From Candidatus Sivonenia alaskensis PMM_0068 (GTDB lineage: Bacteria > Cyanobacteriota > Cyanobacteriia > Gloeobacterales > PMM-0068), in assembly GCA_949127685.1 (NCBI GenBank), contig CASBPW010000021.1:1-23220 (forward strand): a stretch of DNA of 23,220 bases. Reading direction: 5' to 3'. Made by a program: the position numbers and the translations under genes. The notes under the pieces were generated by a model. That model was not told the DNA's origin. It ran no database searches and worked only from the letters and a program-made list of their open reading frames with translations. Numbering within the stretch: the stretch's first letter is position 1; every line of letters begins with the position of its first letter. Of the stretch, positions 7,769 through 15,318 are shown one piece after another.

Positions 7769-8635
7769 ATGCTCCAAACTCCCACGACCCTAGATGCTGT
7801 TTTTCGCTTACTGAGATGGGATAAGCCTGCTGGGCGATTTATTTTGATGATCCCAGCTCTATGGGGCGTATTTCTCGCAGCCAGGGGGAATCCTTCCCCT
7901 TTTTTGGTCGGCATTATGGTTTTGGGGAGTTTCGCCACTTCTGCGGCAGGTTGTGTCGTCAATGACCTTTGGGACAAAGATATTGACCCTTTGGTAGAAC
8001 GTACCCGCAAAAGACCTCTGGCTTCTCGCGAGTTAACGGTAAAAGTGGCGATTGTCACAGGACTCATGGCGATGGCCTGTGCCGCCGGTTTTGCCTTTTT
8101 CTTGAATCCCTTCACCTTTGCCCTCTGTATTGCTGCCGTCCCCGTGATTGCGCTCTATCCTGGAGCGAAACGGGTGTTCCCTATTCCTCAATTGGTCCTA
8201 TCCATCGCCTGGGGCTTTGCCGCACTGATTAGCTGGTCTGCGGTGACAGGAGGTTTGGAACCTGCGGCTTGGCTACTGTGGGGAGCAACCGTTTTTTGGA
8301 CCTTGGGATTTGATACGATTTACGCGCTCTCTGACCGGGAAGATGACCTCAAAATTGGTATCAACTCCAGTGCTATTTTCTTTGGCAAAGCAGCGCCCCA
8401 AGCGATTGGCATTTTCTTCCTGCTAACAGTAATATTGCTTGGATTTTTAGGTTGGCAGCTGAGTTTGAGTTGGCCTTTTTATCTGGCGCTAATAGCTGCT
8501 TTTGGACTTTGGGCTAAAGAGTATAGGCAACTGATAGGACCTAACAGTTCCGCTTTGTTCCCCAAAGGGTTGAGTGAAAATGTCCAGATTGGTTTTCTAC
8601 TCCTAGCCGGAATGATTTTTAGTTATTGGTTGTAG
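7769..8635 (+). CDS. UbiA-family 4-hydroxybenzoate polyprenyltransferase (solanesyltransferase type)
   Basis: Integral membrane enzyme that attaches a polyprenyl chain to an aromatic ring; in cyanobacteria the 4-hydroxybenzoate enzyme of this type acts in plastoquinone synthesis. From ATG 7769 it has 288 residues with several hydrophobic helices. Both Mg-diphosphate motifs are visible: NDLWDKDID (65-73) and DREDD (189-193) after YALS. The conserved N-terminal LLRWDKPAGR is present. An in-frame ATG at 7739 would add ten residues and overlap lon by 23 bases. The later start is preferred because it leaves the leader length usual for the family, but neither has a good ribosome-binding site, so translation may be coupled to lon. 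The exact aromatic substrate (4-hydroxybenzoate rather than homogentisate) is inferred from overall similarity. Confidence 0.9.
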   Translation: MLQTPTTLDAVFRLLRWDKPAGRFILMIPALWGVFLAARGNPSPFLVGIMVLGSFATSAAGCVVNDLWDKDIDPLVERTRKRPLASRELTVKVAIVTGLMAMACAAGFAFFLNPFTFALCIAAVPVIALYPGAKRVFPIPQLVLSIAWGFAALISWSAVTGGLEPAAWLLWGATVFWTLGFDTIYALSDREDDLKIGINSSAIFFGKAAPQAIGIFFLLTVILLGFLGWQLSLSWPFYLALIAAFGLWAKEYRQLIGPNSSALFPKGLSENVQIGFLLLAGMIFSYWL

Positions 8636-8717
8636 AGACCTTACCCCTTTATCAAAATTTCAGTTAGCGGATCAGGGATTAGGGAATTCTAGAGATGACG
8701 GGTAGAGTACAGGTCGA

Positions 8718-9308
8718 ATGGTTAAATCTAACGAAGACCCTATCAAGAAAGTAGGCTTTTTCAAGAGAGTACATAAAATAAAGAGAGTATTGAAATATCT
8801 CTTGCCACCGAAAGACGCTCAGACAAGCCTCAGCCAAAATGCTTCTGTTCCTACATTTCAACCAGTGGTATCAGAGAAAGAACTCCCGAACTCTGTTTTT
8901 TGGAAGGGCGCTATTTCAGGTGAATTTCGAAAGGATACGCAAGAGCTGATTATCTATTTCTATGTTTCACGTTCTGCAAGCCGTGCCCAGTCTTTCAAGC
9001 AGGAAATTTCTTCCCAAGGGGGGTCTGCCAAAGTATTACGCCTAGTATCGTGGGACTACACAAATCCCTGTGTATCCCTAGAAGTGAGGGCAATAGGGCC
9101 GGAGACCTGGGAGTGTAAGCAGATAAAGACAGCAGGCATTCGTGAGCCTTTTGGTTACGTTGTGCTTTCTTCTTCCTATGTCAAAGGCTTGGTCAATTCC
9201 CTCACCATCATCCGCAGAGAACTACACCAACATCCCATTCGATTTCAGGTGGATGAAAATTCTAACTGTATTCGTTTGCCCAATGGAGATGCCTATCTAG
9301 CCCCTTAA
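8718..9308 (+). CDS. Hypothetical protein, 196 residues
   Basis: I do not recognise this protein. ATG 8718 follows AGG (8711-8713) by four bases. The first 35 residues are very basic (many Lys/Arg, e.g. KRVHKIKRVLKYLL), followed by a polar linker (about 36-60). From about residue 60 comes a compact, beta-rich domain with alternating hydrophobic residues, such as ELIIYFYVSR and FGYVVLSSSYVKGL. No signal peptide or membrane helix is evident. The basic start could bind nucleic acid or membrane phospholipid, but that is speculation. It has 82 bases upstream and faces coaBC tail to tail. Base composition is somewhat more A+T-rich than lon or coaBC. The long uninterrupted frame with a plausible start argues that it is real. 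Confidence 0.7.
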   Translation: MVKSNEDPIKKVGFFKRVHKIKRVLKYLLPPKDAQTSLSQNASVPTFQPVVSEKELPNSVFWKGAISGEFRKDTQELIIYFYVSRSASRAQSFKQEISSQGGSAKVLRLVSWDYTNPCVSLEVRAIGPETWECKQIKTAGIREPFGYVVLSSSYVKGLVNSLTIIRRELHQHPIRFQVDENSNCIRLPNGDAYLAP

Positions 9309-9382
9309 CGAGAATTTCTGGGAAGCAGTCGCAAATTCTTGTATATCGCATTCTGCCCAGGGAATGAAGTCCTGGTTGCGCT

Positions 9383-10594
9383 CTAAACCGGTCGAAGGAC
9401 AAAATCCCAGATCCGATGAGCTAGTTCTAGCTTAGAAACCAACGGAACGATCCGTCCGGCTCCATTACGTCGGAGGAGAATGGCTTGATTATCTTCTTGA
9501 CCGAATCCCCCAGTCGGCTGGTCCACTGGATTGGCTACCAAAAAATCTAAATCTTTGCGCTCTAGCTTTGCGGTGGCAGCTTCTTGAATATCCCCTGTCT
9601 GGGCTGCAAAACCGATGAAGCATTGGCCGGGGGTGCGCTTTTGGGCGAGGTCTTGCAAAATATCAGGGACAGATTCTAGCTCTAGATGGCTTGGGAGTTC
9701 TTTTTTAGGAATTTTCGCTGGGCTATAGCTCCGAGGGCGCACATCGGCGACGGCGGCATTCATGACGACGAAATCAGCTTCAGGTGCTCGTTTTCGCATT
9801 AGTTCATGCATCTGGTGTGCGTTTGTAACCGCCAGATTTTCCATGCCTAACGGCAACGGTTCTTGGGTAGGGCCATGCACCAACACTACCTGCGCTCCCC
9901 GATGGTAAGCACTGCGGGCTAAGGCAAAACCCATTTTTCCCGTGGACGGATTGCCTATAAACCGGACAGGGTCAAGAAATTCTCGGGTGCCTCCCGCACT
10001 AACCAAGACGCGCTTCCCCTGAAGATCTCGTGTGCCTTTGGTCCAAAGTAAAGACTCTACATGGGGAAGTAATTCTGCCACTTCCACCATACGGCCTACC
10101 CCAGTGGTATCACAGGCCATCAGTCCCTGATCAGGACCGCTCCAATGGAATCTAGCTGTTTGGGCCAACAGGTGGACATTCCGCTGCACCGTCTCCTGTT
10201 CCCACATCACCGTATTCATGGCTGGGGCTAGCAGGACTGGACTGTCAGAGGCCAAAACCACATTGGACAAAAGATTATCCGCCAAGCCGAAGGCCAATTT
10301 TGCCAAAGTATTCGCGGTCAGCGGAGCAAGTACGAGCACTTCAGCCCACTGCCCTAATTCAATATGTAAAGGCTTTGCTGATTCTGCATGGGCTACCCAG
10401 AAATCCTCATCTACATAGGCCCGATGGCGAGCCAAGGTTGCCAAGGTAAGAGGCTGGATAAAACGATGGGCAGCACTCGTAAGCACCACCCGTACTTCAG
10501 CTCCTGATTGGATCAGGTCAGAAACTAGTTGACAAACTTTGTAGGCGGCAATGCCGCCACTCACGCCAACCAGTACCCGATGATCGGCGAACAT
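9383..10594 (-). CDS. coaBC: Bifunctional phosphopantothenoylcysteine decarboxylase / phosphopantothenate-cysteine ligase
   Basis: Performs two consecutive steps of CoA synthesis: CTP-dependent joining of 4'-phosphopantothenate to cysteine (CoaB) and FMN-dependent decarboxylation to 4'-phosphopantetheine (CoaC). It has 403 residues. The CoaC half (about 1-185) shows GVSGGIAAYK (10-19), catalytic His77 in HIEL, PAMN (124-127) and substrate-lid Cys161 in MACDTTGVGRM. The CoaB half (about 194-403) shows VSAGGTREFLDPVRFIGN, STGKMG, MNAAVADVRP (278-287) and AKIPKKE (293-299) with the active-site lysines. All key residues are present. The ATG directly abuts the rpoZ stop with no intervening base, so it is translated from the remA-gmk-rpoZ-coaBC transcript. 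Confidence 0.96.
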   Translation of the reverse strand: MFADHRVLVGVSGGIAAYKVCQLVSDLIQSGAEVRVVLTSAAHRFIQPLTLATLARHRAYVDEDFWVAHAESAKPLHIELGQWAEVLVLAPLTANTLAKLAFGLADNLLSNVVLASDSPVLLAPAMNTVMWEQETVQRNVHLLAQTARFHWSGPDQGLMACDTTGVGRMVEVAELLPHVESLLWTKGTRDLQGKRVLVSAGGTREFLDPVRFIGNPSTGKMGFALARSAYHRGAQVVLVHGPTQEPLPLGMENLAVTNAHQMHELMRKRAPEADFVVMNAAVADVRPRSYSPAKIPKKELPSHLELESVPDILQDLAQKRTPGQCFIGFAAQTGDIQEAATAKLERKDLDFLVANPVDQPTGGFGQEDNQAILLRRNGAGRIVPLVSKLELAHRIWDFVLRPV

Positions 10595-10861
10595 TTAAGC
10601 TCCGATGATCTCCGGTTCGTTAAGTTCATCCGACATTTCTAAGATGGTCCGAATCACAGGTTTGATCGAAATCTCTTGATCGCCATCGAGTTCTTCATAG
10701 CGTCTACGCTTAGCCCGATTAGCAATCTGTACCACGATGCGATAGCGGTTGGAAGAAGCTTCCACAAGAGTCTCCATCCGTTCCATCACTTCATCTGGAT
10801 CAATGGGCTTGTCGGTATAGGAACGAATAAGGGGGTTAGAAACTAAAGGATACTGCTGCAT
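10595..10861 (-). CDS. rpoZ: DNA-directed RNA polymerase omega subunit
   Basis: The small subunit that helps fold and hold the beta' subunit in RNA polymerase. It has 88 residues. The central SNRYRIVVQIANRAKRRR stretch (about 37-54) is the conserved omega core, and KPVIRTILEMSDELNEPEI near the C-terminus matches the cyanobacterial form. It lies between gmk (40-base gap) and coaBC (no gap) in the same order as in Bacillus. Start ATG at 10861-10859. Confidence 0.92.
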   Translation of the reverse strand: MQQYPLVSNPLIRSYTDKPIDPDEVMERMETLVEASSNRYRIVVQIANRAKRRRYEELDGDQEISIKPVIRTILEMSDELNEPEIIGA

Positions 10862-10901
10862 GACATGGTTCCATTTCGAAAGGGCCGCACATAGAGTCAG
10901 C

Positions 10902-11537
10902 TTAACGCATAAGCGGAAAGAGAATAGCCTCTATCGCTTGCAGAGCCTGTTCCAACTCACCATTCACGACTCGATAGGTAAATTCTGGAGCATATCGGAT
11001 TTCTTGTTTCGCTCGGGTCAATCTGCGCTCTATGGCTTCTGCAGTATCTGTTCCACGACCAACCAGACGATTTTTCAGTTCCTCTTCCGAAGGGGGCAAA
11101 AGAAAAATACGGAGGGCTTCAGGAAAAGTATGCGCCACCTGTCGGGCACCTTCTACCTCTATTTCCAATAGAACATCTACACCCTGATCCATTTTTTCTA
11201 AAACGGCTGCACGGGGGGTTCCATAGTAATTGCCCACATACTGGGCATATTCCAAGAGTTCCTTTTGCTGGATAAGCGCCTCAAACTGTTCCAGCGTCAT
11301 GAAGTAGTAGTGTTCACCTTCTACTTCTCCAGGGCGTGGCGAACGGGTAGTCGCCGACACCGATAGAAATAGCTCTGGATGCCGCTCTCTTAGCGCACGC
11401 ACCAAAGTTCCTTTGCCAACGCCACTAGGCCCTGTCAGCACGATCAAGCGTCCTTTGGGCGGGGGCCGATCGCTTAGGTTGGGAGAACTAGTCGAACTAG
11501 TCGAGAGATTCTTTAGAGACGACGAATCGGTTAGCAA
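10902..11537 (-). CDS. gmk: Guanylate kinase
   Basis: Converts GMP and ATP to GDP and ADP in the cytosol. The P-loop TGPSGVGKGT (35-44) is followed by the GMP-binding region SATTRSPRPGEVEGEHYYF and by the lid region with NRLVGRGTD. From TTG 11537 the protein has 211 residues with an N-terminal tail of about 29 residues rich in Ser and Pro; this start lies inside remA, overlapping it by 41 bases. The catalytic core begins at RLIVLTGPSG, so a second in-frame TTG just before IVLTG, with AAAGGA a few bases upstream, is an alternative start. The product is certain; the start is not. Confidence 0.93.
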   Translation of the reverse strand: MLTDSSSLKNLSTSSTSSPNLSDRPPPKGRLIVLTGPSGVGKGTLVRALRERHPELFLSVSATTRSPRPGEVEGEHYYFMTLEQFEALIQQKELLEYAQYVGNYYGTPRAAVLEKMDQGVDVLLEIEVEGARQVAHTFPEALRIFLLPPSEEELKNRLVGRGTDTAEAIERRLTRAKQEIRYAPEFTYRVVNGELEQALQAIEAILFPLMR

Positions 11538-11754
11538 CGGTTTCCGGTTGAATGGCAGAGAGGACTACATGGGACGAATCTGTGATAATCACAGCCCGTG
11601 TTCTACGACCATAGGTAGCGTCTATCAGTCGACCGGATTCTCTCGCATCACTGATGATACGCTTGATAGGAGCAGATTCCGGACTAACAATCGCCACTAC
11701 GCGGTTAGCAGAGACGATATTCCCAAAGCCGATGTTGATAAGTTTAATATCCAT
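11497..11754 (-). CDS. remA: RemA/DUF370 family DNA-binding regulator
   Basis: 85 residues beginning MDIKLINIGFGNIVSANRVV, the hallmark of the RemA (YlzA, DUF370) family. In Bacillus subtilis RemA is a DNA-binding activator of matrix and osmoprotection genes, forming ring-like oligomers. Conserved segments include SPESAPIKRII, LIDATYGRRTRAVI and DSSHVVLSA. Its location directly upstream of gmk, overlapping its start, mirrors the Bacillus remA-gmk-rpoZ-coaBC order. In cyanobacteria the regulatory targets are unknown to me. TGTAGG, five bases before the ATG, is a usable ribosome-binding site. Confidence 0.93.
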   Translation of the reverse strand: MDIKLINIGFGNIVSANRVVAIVSPESAPIKRIISDARESGRLIDATYGRRTRAVIITDSSHVVLSAIQPETVANRFVVSKESLD

Positions 11755-11907
11755 TAGAACCTACACATGAAGTGACGATAGTGAATACGACTGCATCCCT
11801 ACTTTGGACCAACCGTCAGACGAAGCTGTGCCAAAGTAGTGTTGGGAGCACATTTGTTGCAGCCTCTGGGAAATTCTTCTAAATTGAGCATGTTTTCCAT
11901 CGTACAC

Positions 11908-11951
11908 ACCCCCTATGGGGTCATCATAACCAATCGCGCGAGAAAGCGCGA
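11908..11951. repeat. Two small inverted repeats between remA and the NFACT gene
   Basis: In the 226-base divergent gap, ACCCC (11908-11912) and GGGGT (11917-11921) form a perfect 5-bp arm pair. Thirteen bases on, TCGCGC (11934-11939) and GCGCGA (11946-11951) form a perfect 6-bp pair around GAGAAA. The second lies 29 bases before the NFACT ATG and could be a leader hairpin. The rest of the gap shows no convincing promoter. Confidence 0.35.
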
Positions 11952-11980
11952 ATATACGTTTTCTGTGTTCTACTACCTTT

Positions 11981-13726
11981 ATGCAGCCTGTAGACGTCAC
12001 AACTTTGAGTGCTGTCCGTGAAGAACTGCGCAGTAATTGGCTCCCGGCACGGGTAGAACAGCTGCGACAAGAGGATAGTTTCACCGTCGAAATTTTACTG
12101 AGGACGCTCCATCAAAGTGCCTGGCTGGTATGTTCTCACCATCCGCAGAGTGCGCGTATTCATATACGGCAGTTTCGGGAGAGGGGACCTGCTCAGAAAT
12201 CACCCAATCCCCAAGCTTTTATCAGCCAACTCCAGGATTGTTTGCAAGGGAAAGTCTTGGTGCAGATCGAACAACCCGCTTGGGAAAGGGTCTTGATTCT
12301 GCATTTTGCTTCTAGGCCTGATGAACCAGTAACCCATCGGCTCTATGTGGAAATTATGGGCAAATATAGCAACTTGGTCCTCACCGACGCCGACGCCCCA
12401 AATATCATCCTCAACTGTGCCCACGTAGTCACCGATAGCCAATCTCGCCTCAGGCCGATGGGACCGGGCGACCGATACACCCCCCCGCCCCCGCTCACTA
12501 GTCCAGAGCCCAGTCTTGCCACACCCTTTACGGTATGGCAAGCTCGCGTTAGTCTCTTGCCTAAGTCCCTAGACCAGATGCTAATCCAGAGCTACCGAGG
12601 AATCAGTAAAAGCCTCACCCATCAAATGCTGGCTCAAGCCCAAATCCCGAGCTCAGCTAAGACCCAGGATCTCAGTGAAGCTCAATGGCAGGCTCTTTTT
12701 GTCGCCTGGACAGACTGGCTAACTACGATGCAATCCGGTCACTTTAAACCTTGCTTACAGGCTACTGGGTACAGTGTGTTGGGCTGGGGATGCGCTTTGA
12801 CCTCCGTGCAAACGGCCAGTGCCGTCCTAGATCAGTACTATTCCCAGACTATCTATGCCGAAGCCTTCAAGAACCAGCGAAGTCGTATGATGCAAGTCAT
12901 CCAAGGAGCTTTGACCAAACTAGCTAAGAAAGAAGCTGAATTTAAGGAAAGACTCCTCCAGGCTCAAGATTGTGCGTTATTCCGGCAAAAAGGAGACCTC
13001 CTCAAAGCTAATCTCCACAAAATTCAACCAGGTCAGAAGGTTGCTCGCCTCACGGACCCCAACACAGGGGAACGGTTCCCTATCGCCATAGACCCGGCTA
13101 AAGATGCCATTACCAATGCCCAGCAGTACTACAAGCGCCACCGAAAGGCAAAACGCGCCCTAGAGATCATCGTTCCGCTGTTGGAAAGCGTCTACCGAGA
13201 ACAACATTATCTAGCGACCGTTCAGACGGCCTTAGAGCAGATGGAACAAGATTTGGAGAGCGTACAAGAAGTTCAGAGCGAACTTGAAGAAGCGCAGTAC
13301 CTCAAAGTCAACCCCAAAAATCGTCCCTTCCGCAAGACGAAAACAGTGTTTCATGGTTACCTGACCCCCTCCGGACTCAAAATCTGGGTAGGGCGCAACA
13401 ACCGACAGAATGAAGACCTGAGCTTCAAAATTGCCGCCCCCAACGACCTCTGGTTTCATGCCCAAGAAATCCCTGGCTCTCATGTAGTCCTCCAAATTCC
13501 TCCAGGAACTATTCCCCAAGAAGAAGATTTAGCGGCAGCAGCAGCAGCGGCAGCCTATCACTCTCGCAGCCGTCAGGAGAGCAAAGTCCCCGTAGCCTAT
13601 ACCGAGTGTCACCACCTCAGGAAACTGAAAGGTCCCTTACCAGGCTTGGTCACCTATGAGACGTTCCAAGTAATGTGGGGCGTGCCTGATAGGGTGAAAG
13701 ACCTCTCCCCTAGCCCCTCTTCGTAA
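11981..13726 (+). CDS. NFACT-family ribosome quality-control protein (RqcH/Rqc2-like)
   Basis: Binds 50S subunits carrying peptidyl-tRNA from stalled ribosomes and, in characterised bacteria, directs C-terminal alanine tailing. It has 581 residues. The NFACT-N domain begins MQPVDVTTLSAVREEL and includes MGKYSNLVLTD (126-136). A long helical/coiled-coil region follows (about 290-445, rich in Lys, Glu and Gln). The NFACT-R domain near 455-565 contains DLWFHAQEIPGSHVVLQ and a run of alanines in place of the usual Ala-rich helix. At the position of the Asp-Arg pair used by Bacillus RqcH, this protein has Glu102-Arg103 (AWERV). The product ends two bases from the convergent LON-domain gene. Start ATG 11981 gives the normal N-terminus. 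Confidence 0.9.
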   Translation: MQPVDVTTLSAVREELRSNWLPARVEQLRQEDSFTVEILLRTLHQSAWLVCSHHPQSARIHIRQFRERGPAQKSPNPQAFISQLQDCLQGKVLVQIEQPAWERVLILHFASRPDEPVTHRLYVEIMGKYSNLVLTDADAPNIILNCAHVVTDSQSRLRPMGPGDRYTPPPPLTSPEPSLATPFTVWQARVSLLPKSLDQMLIQSYRGISKSLTHQMLAQAQIPSSAKTQDLSEAQWQALFVAWTDWLTTMQSGHFKPCLQATGYSVLGWGCALTSVQTASAVLDQYYSQTIYAEAFKNQRSRMMQVIQGALTKLAKKEAEFKERLLQAQDCALFRQKGDLLKANLHKIQPGQKVARLTDPNTGERFPIAIDPAKDAITNAQQYYKRHRKAKRALEIIVPLLESVYREQHYLATVQTALEQMEQDLESVQEVQSELEEAQYLKVNPKNRPFRKTKTVFHGYLTPSGLKIWVGRNNRQNEDLSFKIAAPNDLWFHAQEIPGSHVVLQIPPGTIPQEEDLAAAAAAAAYHSRSRQESKVPVAYTECHHLRKLKGPLPGLVTYETFQVMWGVPDRVKDLSPSPSS

Positions 13727-13728
13727 AC

Positions 13729-14370
13729 CTATTCTGACAACGTATCTTTCAGCACGGTACGAGCGGCTAAATGCTTCAGGGTTGTCTGGAGAATGTCAAT
13801 TTCTCGCTCCAGCCTTTTTTTCGTATCCCGCATTTCTAAAAGCGCTTGCTGCTCATCGCTCGCCCCATAGAAACTTCCCCCAATCCAGTGAGAAAGTTCC
13901 CGTGGATTATCAGGCAAGGTGGGGAGATCGATCGAACGGTCCATGAGTTTGGCCGACAAGCGTACAACTTCTTTGAGCAGTTGCTTGGCTTCCAGAACCA
14001 CCGCATCCAAATCTTCTACAGGCGGCTCATCATCAATCCACTCTATCAAACCAACCCGATAAGGCTTAGTACGGATGTAGTCTAAAACCTGAAAACGTTG
14101 CTGCCCCACCGCCAAAATATTGATCCGGTCGTCAGACAGCCGCTCCACTTCCATGATTTCTGCGCAAGCGCCTACTCTTGAGGGTTGATTCGTTTGAGCA
14201 TCCCAGAGCAAGACCCCAAAGCGACGATCCCGGTCCAGTACCGTATTGATCATCATGCGATAGCGTGGCTCAAAAATATGCAGGGGCAAGGGTCGCCCGG
14301 GAAAAAGCACTACCTCGGGTAGTGGAAAAATCGGTAGCTCCTGAACAGCCAAGGAGGAAGACAAACTCAT
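13729..14370 (-). CDS. LON substrate-binding domain protein (no ATPase or protease)
   Basis: 213 residues. It begins, after a short leader, with ELPIFPLPEVVLFPGRPLPLHIFEPRYR (residues about 11-38), the classic opening of the LON N-terminal domain, followed by the beta-rich core with FGVLLWD, VGACAEIMEVERL, and GQQRFQVLDY. The C-terminal 60 residues are helical and charged (KKRLEREIDILQTTLKHL), probably a coiled coil. No Walker motif or Ser/Lys dyad is present. Such stand-alone proteins are common in cyanobacteria; their function is not settled, though substrate or protein binding is inferred from the domain. AAGGAG lies four to five bases before the ATG. Last gene of the cluster with PCP_red and 5-formyl-THF cyclo-ligase. 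Confidence 0.9.
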   Translation of the reverse strand: MSLSSSLAVQELPIFPLPEVVLFPGRPLPLHIFEPRYRMMINTVLDRDRRFGVLLWDAQTNQPSRVGACAEIMEVERLSDDRINILAVGQQRFQVLDYIRTKPYRVGLIEWIDDEPPVEDLDAVVLEAKQLLKEVVRLSAKLMDRSIDLPTLPDNPRELSHWIGGSFYGASDEQQALLEMRDTKKRLEREIDILQTTLKHLAARTVLKDTLSE

Positions 14371-14432
14371 GGGGCTCCTTAATCAACATTCCCTTCTTCT
14401 ATCTTGCCCCATGTCTCTACTTTGTCTGCGCT

Positions 14433-14615
14433 TTATTGTCCAAATTCCACACGCGCCTGCTCTACCACTTCTGGGGTGACTTCTTCCAGGTCTTCACTAC
14501 GGGCCAAGGCTTCGATCCGATTACGAGCCTGAGCGCGGACGAAGAATGGGATATTGAGCAGTTTGGCTTCAGCTTCTGGAGTCCAAACCAACATATCAGG
14601 GTATATAGGTTCCAT
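14433..14615 (-). CDS. Stand-alone PCP_red domain protein (ChlB C-terminal-like)
   Basis: A 60-residue protein from ATG 14615 beginning MEPIYPDMLVWTPEAEAKL. The segment VWTPEAEAKLLNIPFFVR, then ARNRIEALAR and EEVTPEVVEQAR, matches the PCP_red domain. That domain normally forms the C-terminus of the light-independent protochlorophyllide reductase subunit ChlB and also occurs as small separate proteins in cyanobacteria. The frame is open further upstream to 14720, but that would overlap the preceding gene and adds unrelated basic sequence, so the shorter form is chosen; its ribosome-binding site is weak. A role in chlorophyll synthesis is inferred only from the domain. It lies 50 bases after the cyclo-ligase gene and 62 before the LON-domain gene. 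Confidence 0.8.
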   Translation of the reverse strand: MEPIYPDMLVWTPEAEAKLLNIPFFVRAQARNRIEALARSEDLEEVTPEVVEQARVEFGQ

Positions 14616-14665
14616 TATCTTGGCAAGTACTACCGTTGTCCTTCGATGATAGACCAACATCACCC

Positions 14666-15244
14666 TCAGAAAATACGCACTCCTTCGCCGGTGCACACCG
14701 CCTTCAAAGGAATATCCCACGCAGGATCGAACGGCAGAATGTCCACGCCAAAAGCTTGATGGGCAATACCTACAGTTTCCAGGGGATAGGCCGCCAAAAA
14801 ACGGTCATAGAAACCACCGCCATAGCCCAGGCGATAGCCTCTGCGATCCCAGGCCAAGAGCGGCACTAGACAGAGGTCTGCCCCAGTGGGATCAAAGAGA
14901 GGACTGTCGGCAAGAGGTTCAGGAATGCCGTATGGGTTATTGCTGACCGGCGAGGGATATACATGCCAGACAAGCGCTTGCCCCACACAGCGGGGAACAG
15001 CCCATTGCTTATCTGGGTAGGCCCCCATCAAGGCTGTCAAGTCCGGCTCATTCCGGAAAGCAAGAAACGATAGAATACGCTGCGCCTCTTGAAATCTAGA
15101 CCACTGACTCAGGCAGTCTCCAATAGCCCGTTCTTCTACCCATACACTTTCAGGGGGAAGAGCTAGCCGCCTGGTCAAAAACTTCTGCCGGAGCGCTGAT
15201 TTTAGGTTTTTGATGGAGTCCGGGTCTGACAATCCGTGCATCAT
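14666..15244 (-). CDS. 5-formyltetrahydrofolate cyclo-ligase
   Basis: Converts 5-formyl-THF and ATP to 5,10-methenyl-THF, returning stored folate to the one-carbon pool. It has 192 residues, the normal length. The N-terminal LRQKFLTRRLAL (18-29) contributes to the ATP site, and the signature YRLGYGGGFYDRFL (137-150) is complete. DLCLVPLLAWDRRG precedes it as in the family. Two adjacent ATGs (15244 and 15241) are possible starts. The gene is first in a leftward cluster with the PCP_red and LON-domain genes. Its 74-base divergent upstream region, shared with hli, carries the HLR1-like site, which is in forward orientation relative to this gene. Confidence 0.93.
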   Translation of the reverse strand: MMHGLSDPDSIKNLKSALRQKFLTRRLALPPESVWVEERAIGDCLSQWSRFQEAQRILSFLAFRNEPDLTALMGAYPDKQWAVPRCVGQALVWHVYPSPVSNNPYGIPEPLADSPLFDPTGADLCLVPLLAWDRRGYRLGYGGGFYDRFLAAYPLETVGIAHQAFGVDILPFDPAWDIPLKAVCTGEGVRIF

Positions 15245-15283
15245 CTCAGTTTCAAGCTTTTACTGATGAAATGTGCTCGTCTT

Positions 15284-15301
15284 TATGTAAAGATATATAA
15301 A
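15284..15301 (-). promoter_or_regulatory. HLR1-like element (candidate RpaB site)
   Basis: Read on the minus strand: TTTATATA, TC, TTTACATA. The published HLR1 consensus is two (G/T)TTACA(T/A)(T/A) octamers spaced by two bases; here one octamer matches fully and the other differs at a single base (T for C). It lies 17 bases before the hli ATG and 39 before the cyclo-ligase ATG. It overlaps a 12-bp palindrome, CTTTATGTAAAG (15281-15292), and a possible weak hli -10. In cyanobacteria RpaB bound at such a position represses light-stress genes in low light. The A+T-rich setting raises the chance of coincidence. Confidence 0.5.
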
Positions 15302-15318
15302 GAACTCTAGGAATAACC

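Noticed and set aside
11761..12084. 107-codon minus-strand open frame upstream of remA
   Set aside because: Overlaps the start of the NFACT gene, has no recognisable features, and sits where the remA promoter should be.
13530..13556. GCA/GCG codon run in the NFACT gene (eight alanines)
   Set aside because: It falls where the family normally has an Ala-rich helix, so it needs no repeat-expansion explanation.
14616..14720. Longer N-terminus for the PCP_red protein
   Set aside because: It would overlap the cyclo-ligase gene by 55 bases and adds basic sequence unlike the family; the 60-residue form is more plausible.
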